40,813 bases of DNA from Saprospiraceae bacterium (GTDB taxonomy: Bacteria; Bacteroidota; Bacteroidia; Chitinophagales; Saprospiraceae), in assembly GCA_021738725.1 (NCBI GenBank), contig JAIPBE010000031.1, positions 1 through 40,813 on the forward strand, given 5' to 3'. The notes below the pieces were generated by a model that had not been told where the DNA came from, did no database searches, and saw only the letters and a program-made list of their open reading frames with translations. The translations under genes were made by a program, and so were the position numbers. This document shows positions 32,877 through 40,813 of this stretch, in pieces. Positions within the stretch are counted from its first letter, which is position 1, and the number at the start of each line of letters is the position of its first letter.

Positions 32877-33062
32877 ATCCGGACCGCAAGCGTCCGGGCC
32901 TTAGTGGTCAACACTCATCAGGCATTGACACTTGACGAATCGCGAACAGCGAACAGCGAATTCCTCCTCAACTCCTCCCCTCAATATGACACAAAGATGA
33001 CAGCAGTTCCACAGCACCCCGTCCCGAGAGATTGTTCCTTTGTATCTTAATGGAAAAAAATC

Positions 33063-34346
33063 ATGAAACACATTTACTTCTTCGGAATTTTTCTACTTAC
33101 AAGTGCTGCCATGCAGGCCCAGGTGTTTGTAGAACTGGCCTGTGGCGCCAACTATGCCCAACAAGCCTACTACCGCCTCTCGGACGACCAGACCACCAAG
33201 TTGGATAACGCCAGCTGGGACCTGGCTTTTACAGCCAACGGATCAGAGGATGCCGGCATCCTCATCAATGAATCTTCCGCAGCCTCATTCACCACGCCGC
33301 TTCCCGAATTCGAAGCGTATGCTGTCCCGGTAGAGTTTTTTGAAGACTACATCGATCAGACTTCACTGGAAGACCGGCGCTACAATGATGAAAAAAGCTG
33401 GCTGCTGGGTGCCCTGAATACTGACAAGGACCCCATGGATTCGGCTGATTTTGGCTGGGGCAAGCTTGACCCAATGACCAATATCATCTATGCCGAAAAG
33501 GTGTGGGCCTTCAAGTTGCGGAATGGGGAATACAAGAAATTCATCATCGACTCTCTCGTCGGAACGACCTACTATATCCGCTGGGCCGACCTGGATGGAT
33601 CCAACCTCCAAAGCATGGCCATTGACAAGAATGATCACATGGACGCCGGCTTTGCCTATCTCTCCATTCAGAACAAACAGATCCTGGCCAACCCACCGGT
33701 GGACTGGGATTTCTTCTGGGGCCGTCATACCGATCCCCTGGATGATGGCAATGGCGGATTCATCGAATATATGGTGACTGGTGTCCTGACCGGCCCGGGC
33801 ATCCAGGTGGCCGAAGCAGATGGTGTCGACGTCGAAACCGTTGATTACGTGCAGGGAAACTATGCGGACTCATTGTCTGATAGTCCCAAAATCATCGACC
33901 ACGACTGGAAGTACTACGACTTCTCTACAGGCTGGAACATCGATTTCGATCGGGCCTTTTTTGTCAAGACCCGCGACGATCATGTCTGGAAGATCATCAT
34001 TGTCGACTTTGAAGGCAGCTCTACCGGAAATATGGTCTTTGAAAAGACAGACCTCGGCGTGATCAGCGCTTTGGAACCCGTCCAACCTTCCGCCAACAGC
34101 ATCCAGGCCGGACCGAATCCAGCTCGCCCAGGCGATCCATTGATGGTTCAATGGACTGGAGAAACGGGACCCGCCTCATTCAGTTTGGTGGACCTCCAGG
34201 GCCGCCAGGTGTGGTCGACAAGTACTCACCTCCAACCCGGATTCCAGCAGATCACCAATACACCCTCCGATCTGATCCCGGGGATGTACATCCTCCAGGT
34301 GCAGCAGGGTGACGGTCTTTGGGTAGGTCAATGGGTAATCCGTTAA
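33063..34346 (+). CDS. HmuY-like haem-binding protein with T9SS sorting domain
   Basis: 427 residues with a signal peptide (MKHIYFFGIFLLTSAAMQAQ). The body has the paired Trp-Asp strands of HmuY-family proteins (SWDLAFTANGSEDAG, VDWDFFWGRHTDP), plus DFGWGKLDP, YIRWADLDGSNLQ and YMVTGVLTGPGI. The last 80 residues (from about 348, GPNPARPGDPL ... GMYILQVQ ... GQWVIR) form a type A C-terminal sorting domain, so the protein should leave through the type IX system. It lies 13 bases before a TonB-dependent receptor, matching the HmuY-HmuR arrangement for haem capture. Haem ligands cannot be fixed by eye; another iron or metal ligand is possible. Confidence 0.8.
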   Translation: MKHIYFFGIFLLTSAAMQAQVFVELACGANYAQQAYYRLSDDQTTKLDNASWDLAFTANGSEDAGILINESSAASFTTPLPEFEAYAVPVEFFEDYIDQTSLEDRRYNDEKSWLLGALNTDKDPMDSADFGWGKLDPMTNIIYAEKVWAFKLRNGEYKKFIIDSLVGTTYYIRWADLDGSNLQSMAIDKNDHMDAGFAYLSIQNKQILANPPVDWDFFWGRHTDPLDDGNGGFIEYMVTGVLTGPGIQVAEADGVDVETVDYVQGNYADSLSDSPKIIDHDWKYYDFSTGWNIDFDRAFFVKTRDDHVWKIIIVDFEGSSTGNMVFEKTDLGVISALEPVQPSANSIQAGPNPARPGDPLMVQWTGETGPASFSLVDLQGRQVWSTSTHLQPGFQQITNTPSDLIPGMYILQVQQGDGLWVGQWVIR

Positions 34347-34359
34347 TCGAACCGTCTCC

Positions 34360-36423
34360 ATGCGTTTCCTCACCATTCTGATCCTGTTCCTCTCAGGGTC
34401 TGTCATTGCTCAGTCCCTTCCGGACAGCATTACCTGGGATCTGAACCTCGACAATATCGTAGTGACAGCCCAGTATGCCCCGACAGATGTCCGCTCGGCC
34501 ATTCATACAGTACGAGTATTGGATCGCAAAGACATCGCCCGCCGTTTTTCCTCCACCCTCGACGAGGTCCTGGCATATAACGGCGGTATTCGCATCCGGC
34601 AGGATATGATCCTGGGGAGTGCCTTGAGCTTACAGGGTCAGGATGGTCAGGGCATCAAGATTCTCCTGGATGGTGTGCCGGTGATCGGCCGGATGAATGG
34701 CAATGTGGACATGGTCCAGTTGCCCCTGCATCAGATAGACCGGATCGAAATCGTCGAAGGTCCTCTCTCCGTCCAATATGGTACGGATGCTCTGGGAGGC
34801 GTGATCAACCTGATCACCAAACCCTCCCAACTGAAGGCCTGGGAGACCAGTTTGCGCACCAGCTATGAATCTCTGGGTGAGAGCCGGGTGGACGGTTCTC
34901 TCGGGCATTGGGTCAATCCAGACCTTCTGGTAAGGGCCGAAGGGGGATTCCTGCGTTTTGATGGCTGGGGCGGTCTGACGGACAGTCGTGACCAGCTTTG
35001 GAATCCGAAGGAGCAATGGTATGTCGGAGCCAATGTGCGCTACAACACCTCGCCGGAAGGTTCCATCCGATATCGGTTCCACCAGATGAATGAGGTGATC
35101 ACCAATCTGGGGGAACTGCGTCGGCCACAGTTTAAACCCTACGCCTTTGACGACACCTATTATACCAATCGACAAGACCATACGATCCACTGGAATCGCA
35201 CCTGGCAGGATGACCGCTATTTCACCGAGGTCATCGGCAGCTACAACCACTGGGACCGGGTCAAAGAACGGGTGAGAACCGATATGACATCCGGCGAAGC
35301 CGATCCCATCCTCGGCGAACAGGATACCAACGATCTGACCGGTCTCCATCTCCGCGCCACTCTGGCCACCCAATTTACCGGACGGTGGAATGGGATGATC
35401 GGCAGTGAAAACCGCTGGGATATCGCCTCGGGCGACCGGATCATCGATCCCAACGAAAGCAAGATCGGCTACAGCCGGATCGAAGACTACGCCGTATTTG
35501 GCAGCCTGCGTTTTGAACCATTTACCTGGCTAAACCTGGAAGGGGGTATGCGCTGGACCTACAATGAACGGTTTCCTTCTCCGGTAGTCCCCTCATTTCA
35601 TGTGCGCAGTGTACTGGCACCTGGATGGACGGCGAGGGCATCTTATGCCCGCGGCTTTCGGGCCCCGACCGCCAAGGAACTCTATTTTGAATTTGTGGAC
35701 GCCAACCACTTCATTCTCGGCACACCCGATCTGCGCCCGGAAACCTCGGATAATGTGCAGCTTTCATTGAACTGGGAAAAGCAAAAACGCGATCTCAACA
35801 GCTCCGTACGCTTGACCGGTTTTTATAATGATGTCCGAGACAAGATCGACATCTACGAATTCTATATCAAAGATGGCATCCGGGTGCCCGCCCGGGGAGA
35901 TACCACCACCCTGCAGTTTGCCTACTTCAACTATGATCGATTCCAGAATGTAGGCACCCAGCTCCAGGGCAAGATCAACTGGAAGGCCTTTACGCTACAG
36001 GCCAGTCAGATGACCAATGGCTATGTCCAGCCCGAGCATCAAAACGACCCCTCTGTACCGGTCATGACCTGGGCGAATGAGGTGGGCTGGGACCTGAACT
36101 GGCAGTGGGAGAAAGCCAATGCATCCGTCAGCATCATGGGTCGATATTATGATCAACTGGTCACCTTCTACCCCGAGCCGGACAATGGCCAATCGGTCGT
36201 CCGCCGCCGGGTCCAGGATGGATTTACCCTCCTGGACTGCATGCTCGGAAAATCATTCCTCAATCAGCGCCTCCGGCTCAATGTCGGCGCTCGCAACCTC
36301 CTCAATATCCGGCAGACGGGTGTACTGGACACAGGTGCCAGCCTCCAGCACAATAGCGGCAGCGGCACCATCCCTGTCAGTGCAGGTCGGACCTGGGTGG
36401 TCGGGCTGGAGTGGCGGGGGTGA
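34360..36423 (+). CDS. TonB-dependent outer-membrane receptor (HmuR-like by context)
   Basis: 687 residues. Signal peptide (RFLTILILFLSGSVIAQ), then a plug domain at about 30-155 with IVVTAQYAPTDV near the N-terminus, ILLDGVPVIGRMNG and IDRIEIVEGPLSVQYGTDALGGVINLITK. A 22-strand barrel fills the rest and ends in an aromatic final strand (VSAGRTWVVGLEWRG). No SusC-type N-terminal carboxypeptidase-like domain is present, so it is a classic siderophore/haem/cobalamin-type receptor. The paired HmuY-like gene, 13 bases upstream, suggests haem or a related iron complex as cargo. Confidence 0.9.
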   Translation: MRFLTILILFLSGSVIAQSLPDSITWDLNLDNIVVTAQYAPTDVRSAIHTVRVLDRKDIARRFSSTLDEVLAYNGGIRIRQDMILGSALSLQGQDGQGIKILLDGVPVIGRMNGNVDMVQLPLHQIDRIEIVEGPLSVQYGTDALGGVINLITKPSQLKAWETSLRTSYESLGESRVDGSLGHWVNPDLLVRAEGGFLRFDGWGGLTDSRDQLWNPKEQWYVGANVRYNTSPEGSIRYRFHQMNEVITNLGELRRPQFKPYAFDDTYYTNRQDHTIHWNRTWQDDRYFTEVIGSYNHWDRVKERVRTDMTSGEADPILGEQDTNDLTGLHLRATLATQFTGRWNGMIGSENRWDIASGDRIIDPNESKIGYSRIEDYAVFGSLRFEPFTWLNLEGGMRWTYNERFPSPVVPSFHVRSVLAPGWTARASYARGFRAPTAKELYFEFVDANHFILGTPDLRPETSDNVQLSLNWEKQKRDLNSSVRLTGFYNDVRDKIDIYEFYIKDGIRVPARGDTTTLQFAYFNYDRFQNVGTQLQGKINWKAFTLQASQMTNGYVQPEHQNDPSVPVMTWANEVGWDLNWQWEKANASVSIMGRYYDQLVTFYPEPDNGQSVVRRRVQDGFTLLDCMLGKSFLNQRLRLNVGARNLLNIRQTGVLDTGASLQHNSGSGTIPVSAGRTWVVGLEWRG

Positions 36424-36783
36424 AATTGACCAATGAGTCACGAAGACACTATTTCTTTGAAATCAAATCTTGCCAGAGACTTTAGGAGTATTCTGGAAGA
36501 GTAAGTAGTTCATAAAGAAACTCATGGAATTTCTTTGCGCGCTCTCAAAATGTTGGTATTTAGTAGATTTCCAAAACGTTGATGGAATCCGCCCAGCCTA
36601 TTCTCGATTACCCTTTGCGATTTTGCGCCCGGACGATCCGCCAGCTGGCCCCGAGAACTCGGGGTCCGGATCCAGATCGCAGCATCTGGGCCTCTGCGTG
36701 AACCTCATCTCTCAATGGCGCCAGGACAAAGCGTCAGAAGTAAGCCAATATGTGATACATGATCAAAGTTGGTTGTTCGGTCC
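36424..36783. repeat. 360-bp gap with C2-type hairpin
   Basis: No gene. Between the convergent receptor and T9SS-protein genes. It contains CTTTGCGCGCTCTC (36533-36546; also at 38791-38804) and a degenerate copy of the large hairpin element (GCCCGGACGATCCGCC, 36627-36642). There the inner hairpin is CCCCGAG / CTCGGGG with AA loop (36649-36664), followed by CCGGATCCAG and GGGCCTCTGCGTG. Confidence 0.7.
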
Positions 36784-38217
36784 TCATTCCTCATCCCTGA
36801 CAAAGATCTTCTCCACCCGCCCATCCGCATACTGGAGTACCTGAATACCGTTTGTTCGAGCGGTGACCGGTTGCCCCACCAGATTGTACCGGCCCGTTAT
36901 GGTCGATCCAGGCGCCTCAGGTTCCAGAATGCTGTTGACCGCACCTGTGGAGATCTGGATCTCGTAGGGGAAGAGCTGGAAATCGGGGTTGACGTCTTCA
37001 AAAACAGAAGGCATGGAGGCGACGATCAGAAAGACGGCTGTGTCTTCCAGGGTCAGCGTCAGACTCAGGGTGCCATGGAGGTCATTGTCCATGAGGAGAT
37101 CATAAAAGGCCGCCCCGGTAGTACTGTTCTGGACCAGCACCTTTCCCTGGAAGATGGCCGCATCACCATAGCTGCCGAGGGCATCTCCGTTGAGTTCAAA
37201 CGTATAGGTTTCATCCTGGCTGTTCTGCAACTTCCAGGTGTTGAAAGACCAGGCATTGGTGACCTCATCCTCATTGGGTGAGACCCAGCCATTCGTGCCC
37301 TCATTTTCGTAGATGGCGACAAACTCATGATCATCATCCGGGTCGGCATAGGTATTCCATTCATTCAGGTTGGTGGCCGCCTGGATGGCCGGAATGAAAT
37401 CGAAATCATTGGTCATGTGTGCGGCCCAGTCGATGAACGACTGCCGAAAGGCCACCGAGCCGAGGAGGTTGTACATAAACTCCTGTGGCTTTTCCGAAGT
37501 TGTACTATACAGACCGGAGGTGATGATGTCCTCAGAGATACCCTCCACATCTGTGAGGTAATACAAATAGAGGGCCAATGCATATTGGTGGACATAGCGC
37601 TGCCAATTAGAAGGGTACTCGACGGGGTAATTGTCATAACTCAGCCAGAACGGAACGTGCGGTATGCGTACCAGGCTTTCGGCTTCGACAAACCGGCGCG
37701 GCTCATCCGGATTTTCGCGGGCGGCAAACCAGTTGGCGGATGCTTCAATATACCATTGGCTGTCACCCGCATAGGCAAATCCAGGAGCGGTGGCGTTGTA
37801 CTGGAATATATGAAAGGTCTCGTGGGCCGTATTGGGCCAGTCGTTTACCAACCCGAGCGGCAGGGTCAGAAAAGGATACCCATTCGCATCCGTACCCTGG
37901 CCATTACCCCATCCATAGGATGAAAAATACCCATTGCTATGCAGATAGACATTGTAGTAATGACCATCCTCTACATTGGGTGGGTCCTGCATGCCCAGTG
38001 TAGTCAGACAGGTCTGACGGTAGCTCAGCATGGTATCCAGCAAGACGTCGACTTTGTCTGCGGAGTCGAAATCTTTATCCCACCAGATAATATAGATACC
38101 TCTGGTCATGGTATCGCATTCCGCCAGATCACCAAAAGTATCTTCAATGGTCAGTTGGGCTTGGGCCGAGGGAAGCAAGAGCATAAGGCTGAACGCCAGG
38201 AGGAGGATCGTTTTCAT
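36784..38217 (-). CDS. T9SS-secreted candidate gluzincin (DUF6055-like)
   Basis: 477 residues from ATG 38217, where the signal peptide begins (KTILLLAFSLMLLLPSAQAQ). HETFH at 132-136 is an HExxH zinc motif, and SQWYIEASANWFA puts a third candidate ligand, E158, 22 residues later. This is the arrangement of gluzincin peptidases and is conserved in DUF6055-type secreted proteins. The C-terminus (GRYNLVGQPVTARTNGIQV ... VEKIFV) is a type A T9SS sorting domain. It is probably a secreted or surface-attached protein acting on unknown substrates. Proteolytic activity is inferred, not established. Convergent with the TonB receptor. Confidence 0.75.
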   Translation of the reverse strand: MKTILLLAFSLMLLLPSAQAQLTIEDTFGDLAECDTMTRGIYIIWWDKDFDSADKVDVLLDTMLSYRQTCLTTLGMQDPPNVEDGHYYNVYLHSNGYFSSYGWGNGQGTDANGYPFLTLPLGLVNDWPNTAHETFHIFQYNATAPGFAYAGDSQWYIEASANWFAARENPDEPRRFVEAESLVRIPHVPFWLSYDNYPVEYPSNWQRYVHQYALALYLYYLTDVEGISEDIITSGLYSTTSEKPQEFMYNLLGSVAFRQSFIDWAAHMTNDFDFIPAIQAATNLNEWNTYADPDDDHEFVAIYENEGTNGWVSPNEDEVTNAWSFNTWKLQNSQDETYTFELNGDALGSYGDAAIFQGKVLVQNSTTGAAFYDLLMDNDLHGTLSLTLTLEDTAVFLIVASMPSVFEDVNPDFQLFPYEIQISTGAVNSILEPEAPGSTITGRYNLVGQPVTARTNGIQVLQYADGRVEKIFVRDEE

Positions 38218-38981
38218 AGGCTGAAGATAGGGCAGGTTTGGTATTTTCAAAAATCCCTGAGTGACTTGGTCAACGGTTTTCGGCGTTCTTTAAGTGTTTG
38301 TTCCTCTCGTCCAATTCACTCTTAAATCTTGTGAATCCAGATGCTGACAAATTGCGGCGTTATTGCGTTATTTCGTTATTGGGTGATTTCGAAAATTATT
38401 CAGTAATCAGCGAGGAAGCATCGTCAAACCGCAACCGCTGAGTTGAGGAATCGTGGAGAATGTCAATCCCTTCCGGACCTTTTACCCTTCACCTTTTACC
38501 GCCCCATCCTGTTCATCCATAAATCCTGAAAATCCTGATGCTGACTTTTTGCGGCATTCGGTGTGCGGTATTCGGTGTTCGAGAACTTTACCCTTCACCT
38601 TTTACCATTCACCCTCATCCTATGAATCCTGATGCTAACAATTTTCGACGTTCAGGGTTATTTTGGTACTGGTGTCACTATTTTTCCAATTCACTGCTAA
38701 GACGCAGAAATGAGGATAGTGAAGATCACATAAGAGTGTACACAATTCAGCTGGAGGGGAAAAGGAGTACAATAATTAAATCCAAAATTCCTTTGCGCGC
38801 TCTCACTTTATAGTCTGGAAGTAAAATACCGAGCAGTAAAGGAATTCATTCAACCTGCAGACAGTATCCATTTGCGGCATTGCGCCTTTGCGTGAACCTA
38901 TCTCACCTTGAATACTTAGCGACCGCGCCTTTACGTGAACCCATCTCGCAAAAGCACATTTATATTCTCGATCAGTTATAG
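38218..38981. repeat. 764-bp repeat field IV
   Basis: No gene is seen. A 26-base phrase like AATCCTGATGCTGAC..TTGCGGC occurs three times (38334-38359, 38531-38556, 38625-38650). GTTATT-type words lie at 38357-38392. CCTTTTACC words lie at 38476-38505 and 38586-38612, and CTTTGCGCGCTCTC at 38791-38804. GCGCCTTTGCGTGAACC-like words lie at 38884-38899, with a variant at 38927-38941. Confidence 0.75.
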
Positions 38982-39335
38982 TTAATTGTTAGGCTGATCG
39001 GGCTTCACATACCGGCATCCGGCCATGGATTCCAGAATATGCAGTTCTCCCTCGGTCGAATACACCAATTTTTGAAAAATATGCTGGATTAATTCTCCTT
39101 TCGTTACATCAAAATCCACTTTCACCAAGGTAAACTCCGTTTTTTCCAGCGGGCCAATACTGCCTATATGCACTTCTCCAATGGAAGACCCCTTCGGTAT
39201 CTGATCACAAATCCCCGCAGCAGCATTTGCTTGCACTTCCTGGATGATCTGCTCCTCAAAAGAGGGAGGATCCTGATCACAAGAGGTGAGACAGCATAGG
39301 CTAATTAAAATTAACAATTGATTGATTCTGCTCAT
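38982..39335 (-). CDS. small lipoprotein, function unknown
   Basis: 117 residues. Lipoprotein signal MSRINQLLILISLCCLTSC with the lipid-attachment Cys at 19. The rest is a small soluble domain (EVHIGSIGPLEKTEFTLVKVDFDVTKGE) with two further cysteines that might pair. I do not recognise the family. It is a lone gene, AT-richer than its neighbours, bounded by a repeat field on one side and a gap without features on the other. Confidence 0.7.
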   Translation of the reverse strand: MSRINQLLILISLCCLTSCDQDPPSFEEQIIQEVQANAAAGICDQIPKGSSIGEVHIGSIGPLEKTEFTLVKVDFDVTKGELIQHIFQKLVYSTEGELHILESMAGCRYVKPDQPNN

Positions 39336-39625
39336 GATTGATTTTTCAATTTCATTATACCCCTTTTGTGAGGAATTCGCTTTATTTTATTGTGGCCAGC
39401 CGGCATGGCTAAACAAAATTTACTTCTTCATGCCTGTGGCAGAGGAACTACGGCAGTTCAAGTTACAGTCAATACCTGAATGCCCCAAACATTGAACCGG
39501 TATCGACCAGGTGGTCGCCAGTATGCGTCCTTCTCCTCCGGATAAAGCTCGAAATAACCCAATATCGCCTTAACCCCATCACAAGAACACCCATCTCTTT
39601 ACCTTACCACCCAACTCACAAGAAT
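39336..39625. other. 290-bp gap, no recognised feature
   Basis: Divergent spacer between the lipoprotein and the aldo/keto reductase. One 24-codon open frame (39405-39479) has no family resemblance. No promoter match of the TAnnTTTG type stands out. Confidence 0.5.
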
Positions 39626-40663
39626 ATGCGTTACAAACTCCTCGGCCGCTCCGGCCTCCGCGTCTCCGAGATCTGTCTAGGCACCATGACCTTCGGCTCC
39701 GAATGGGGCTGGGGGGCCGACAAGGTCGAAAGCCAGCAGATCTTTGAGTCCTATGCCAAAGCTGGAGGCAACTTCCTGGATACCGCCAACCGCTACACCG
39801 AGGGGACCAGTGAACGCTGGCTGGGCGATTTCATCCAGGCAGACAGAGACCATTGGGTGGTCGCCACCAAATACAGTCTGCAGGATCGCCTCCACGATCC
39901 AAGCTTTTCCGGCAATCACCGTAAAAACCTGATGCGCTCCATCGAAGGCAGTCTGGAGCGTCTGCAGACAGATCATATCGATCTGCTCTGGGTGCATGCC
40001 TGGGATGGTCTCACCCCCGTGGAGGAAGTGATGCGCGGACTGGATGATCTCGTCCGGCAGGGGAAGGTCCATTATATCGGTATCAGTGACACCCCGGCCT
40101 GGATCGTCAGTCGGGCCAACACCATGGCCGAACTGCGGGGATGGTCGGCCTTTGTAGCTCTCCAGGTAGAATACAGTCTACTTCAGCGGACTCCCGAGTG
40201 CGATCTCCTGCCCATGGCAAATGCCTTTGGCATGAGCATGACCGCCTGGGCCCCACTGGCTGGAGGTGCCCTGACAGGTAAATACCTCACCCAGGAGGAA
40301 GAACCCAAACGACTGGCCGCAGAGAGCAAACGACTGAATGAACACAGTACCGCCATTGCCCAAAAGGTGGTAGATATCGCTAACAAGCTGGAAGTCTCAC
40401 CTGCTCAGGTCGCCCTCAACTGGGTCCGCCAACAGCACCCCAACTACATCCCCATCGTCGGCGCCCGCAAAGCCGAACAACTGGTGAACAGCCTGGGCTG
40501 CCTGGCCTTTCAGATCCCATCCGCCATGATCGACCAACTCAACGAGATCAGCGCCATCGAACCGGGATTTCCCCATGATTTCCTGGCCTCCGACGGTGTT
40601 CGGCAGGTTCTTTTTGGTGGGACATTTAATGAGATCGATAAGCCGATGGTGCCGAGACTGTAG
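39626..40663 (+). CDS. aldo/keto reductase
   Basis: 345 residues, a complete (beta/alpha)8 AKR of the YajO/Tas-like branch. The catalytic tetrad is visible: D52 and Y57 in FLDTANRYTEG, K82 in VATKYS, and H124 in LLWVHAWDG. The NADP-binding end has PIVGARKAEQL. It reduces aldehydes or ketones with NADPH; the substrate is unknown. It stands alone. Its stop runs straight into the GAGGAGG-GGTTATGAG repeat also found after the aldehyde dehydrogenase. Confidence 0.92.
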   Translation: MRYKLLGRSGLRVSEICLGTMTFGSEWGWGADKVESQQIFESYAKAGGNFLDTANRYTEGTSERWLGDFIQADRDHWVVATKYSLQDRLHDPSFSGNHRKNLMRSIEGSLERLQTDHIDLLWVHAWDGLTPVEEVMRGLDDLVRQGKVHYIGISDTPAWIVSRANTMAELRGWSAFVALQVEYSLLQRTPECDLLPMANAFGMSMTAWAPLAGGALTGKYLTQEEEPKRLAAESKRLNEHSTAIAQKVVDIANKLEVSPAQVALNWVRQQHPNYIPIVGARKAEQLVNSLGCLAFQIPSAMIDQLNEISAIEPGFPHDFLASDGVRQVLFGGTFNEIDKPMVPRL

Positions 40664-40813
40664 GAGGAGTGGAGGAGGTTATGAGGTTATGAGGCAATGT
40701 CGTTTAGTTAAGGAAAGTCATGGTGCCTTATAGTTCATATGGTAAAGACGCTTGGGCCTATGTTTTCTCTCAAACGATCTGTCAAATCTTATTATTTCTC
40801 GTGTCCTGAATAC
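40664..40813. repeat. GAGGAG / GGTTATGAG repeat and 17-bp inverted repeat
   Basis: GAGGAG-rich tract right after the reductase stop, GGTTATGAG words (40677-40694, identical to 122-139), then the reverse complement of 104-120 at 40696-40712. The remaining 100 bases show nothing. Confidence 0.75.

Larger units (their letters stand above)
32000..33062. repeat. 1.06-kb repeat field III
   Basis: No gene is seen. It holds a degenerate hairpin element (32206-32258), a 113-bp block at 32383-32495 repeated with about ten differences at 32662-32774, and two large hairpin elements (32568-32599 and 32846-32876). It also holds a GCGAACA word array (32937-32961) and a CTCCTC tract (32963-32983). The block-plus-hairpin unit recurs with a period of about 279 bases. 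Confidence 0.85.

Noticed and set aside
39405-39479. 24-codon open frame in the gap before the aldo/keto reductase
   Set aside because: Too short, no signal sequence, toxin-like or leader-peptide features.
104-40712. Window as a 40-kb transposon bounded by terminal inverted repeats
   Set aside because: Only 17 bases match, no transposase is present, the content is housekeeping, and the adjoining words are direct rather than inverted.

Overview
The window reads as chromosomal DNA of a Bacteroidota bacterium, most likely a Saprospiria-type (Lewinella/Saprospira-like) organism. This rests on several things: T9SS-type C-terminal sorting domains, a HmuY-like protein paired with a TonB-dependent receptor, a LytS/LytTR pair with a TPR sensor, a Rho factor with a long disordered insert, a TAnnTTTG-type promoter ahead of rpmH, and few Shine-Dalgarno sequences. 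The taxon is inferred from gene content only; there is no rRNA. No tRNA, IS element, phage gene or CRISPR array was seen.

Layout. 0.1-3.8 kb: a four-helix-bundle (S23/IVP) protein, then a minus-strand operon for tryptophan/kynurenine breakdown (RidA-type 2-aminomuconate deaminase, tryptophan 2,3-dioxygenase, 2-aminomuconic semialdehyde dehydrogenase). 4.1-8.4 kb: a minus-strand operon of an SH3-type lipoprotein, a TMTC-like TPR glycosyltransferase and a second GT-C membrane protein. 8.5-11.2 kb: a GH73/LysM glucosaminidase, an outer-membrane barrel and a coiled-coil lipoprotein. 11.3-12.6 kb: an atypical SDR diverging from 3-hydroxyanthranilate 3,4-dioxygenase, the second kynurenine locus. 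12.7-14.8 kb: LpxH-like phosphoesterase, frr and a rhomboid protease. 14.8-19.0 kb: about 4 kb of hairpin-rich repeats around one secreted protein that looks truncated. 19.0-27.8 kb: housekeeping genes (KdsD/KpsF, RecQ, AroQ, RnpA, L34, Rho, SerS, YugP-type protease). 27.9-32.1 kb: an AT-rich island with a serine-hydrolase lipoprotein and a LytTR/histidine-kinase pair. 32.1-33.0 kb: a second repeat field. 33.1-36.4 kb: HmuY-like protein plus TonB receptor. 36.8-40.7 kb: a T9SS-secreted candidate zinc peptidase, a small lipoprotein and an aldo/keto reductase.

How the genes fit together. Four steps of tryptophan catabolism through 2-aminomuconate are present (TDO, HAAO, AMSDH, deaminase). Kynurenine formamidase, kynurenine monooxygenase, kynureninase and ACMS decarboxylase are absent and must lie elsewhere if the pathway is complete. 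Several modules concern the cell envelope: lipid A and Kdo steps (LpxH-like, KdsD), peptidoglycan cleavage, protein glycosylation and haem uptake.

The least explained content is the intergenic DNA. Gaps between unrelated genes are built from a small vocabulary of degenerate 7-11 bp words in tandem and from several families of perfect hairpins. Within families the hairpin arms change together (compensatory changes), and one copy looks like a deletion joining the left arm of one hairpin to the right arm of the next. This repeat system is the main candidate for something undescribed here.
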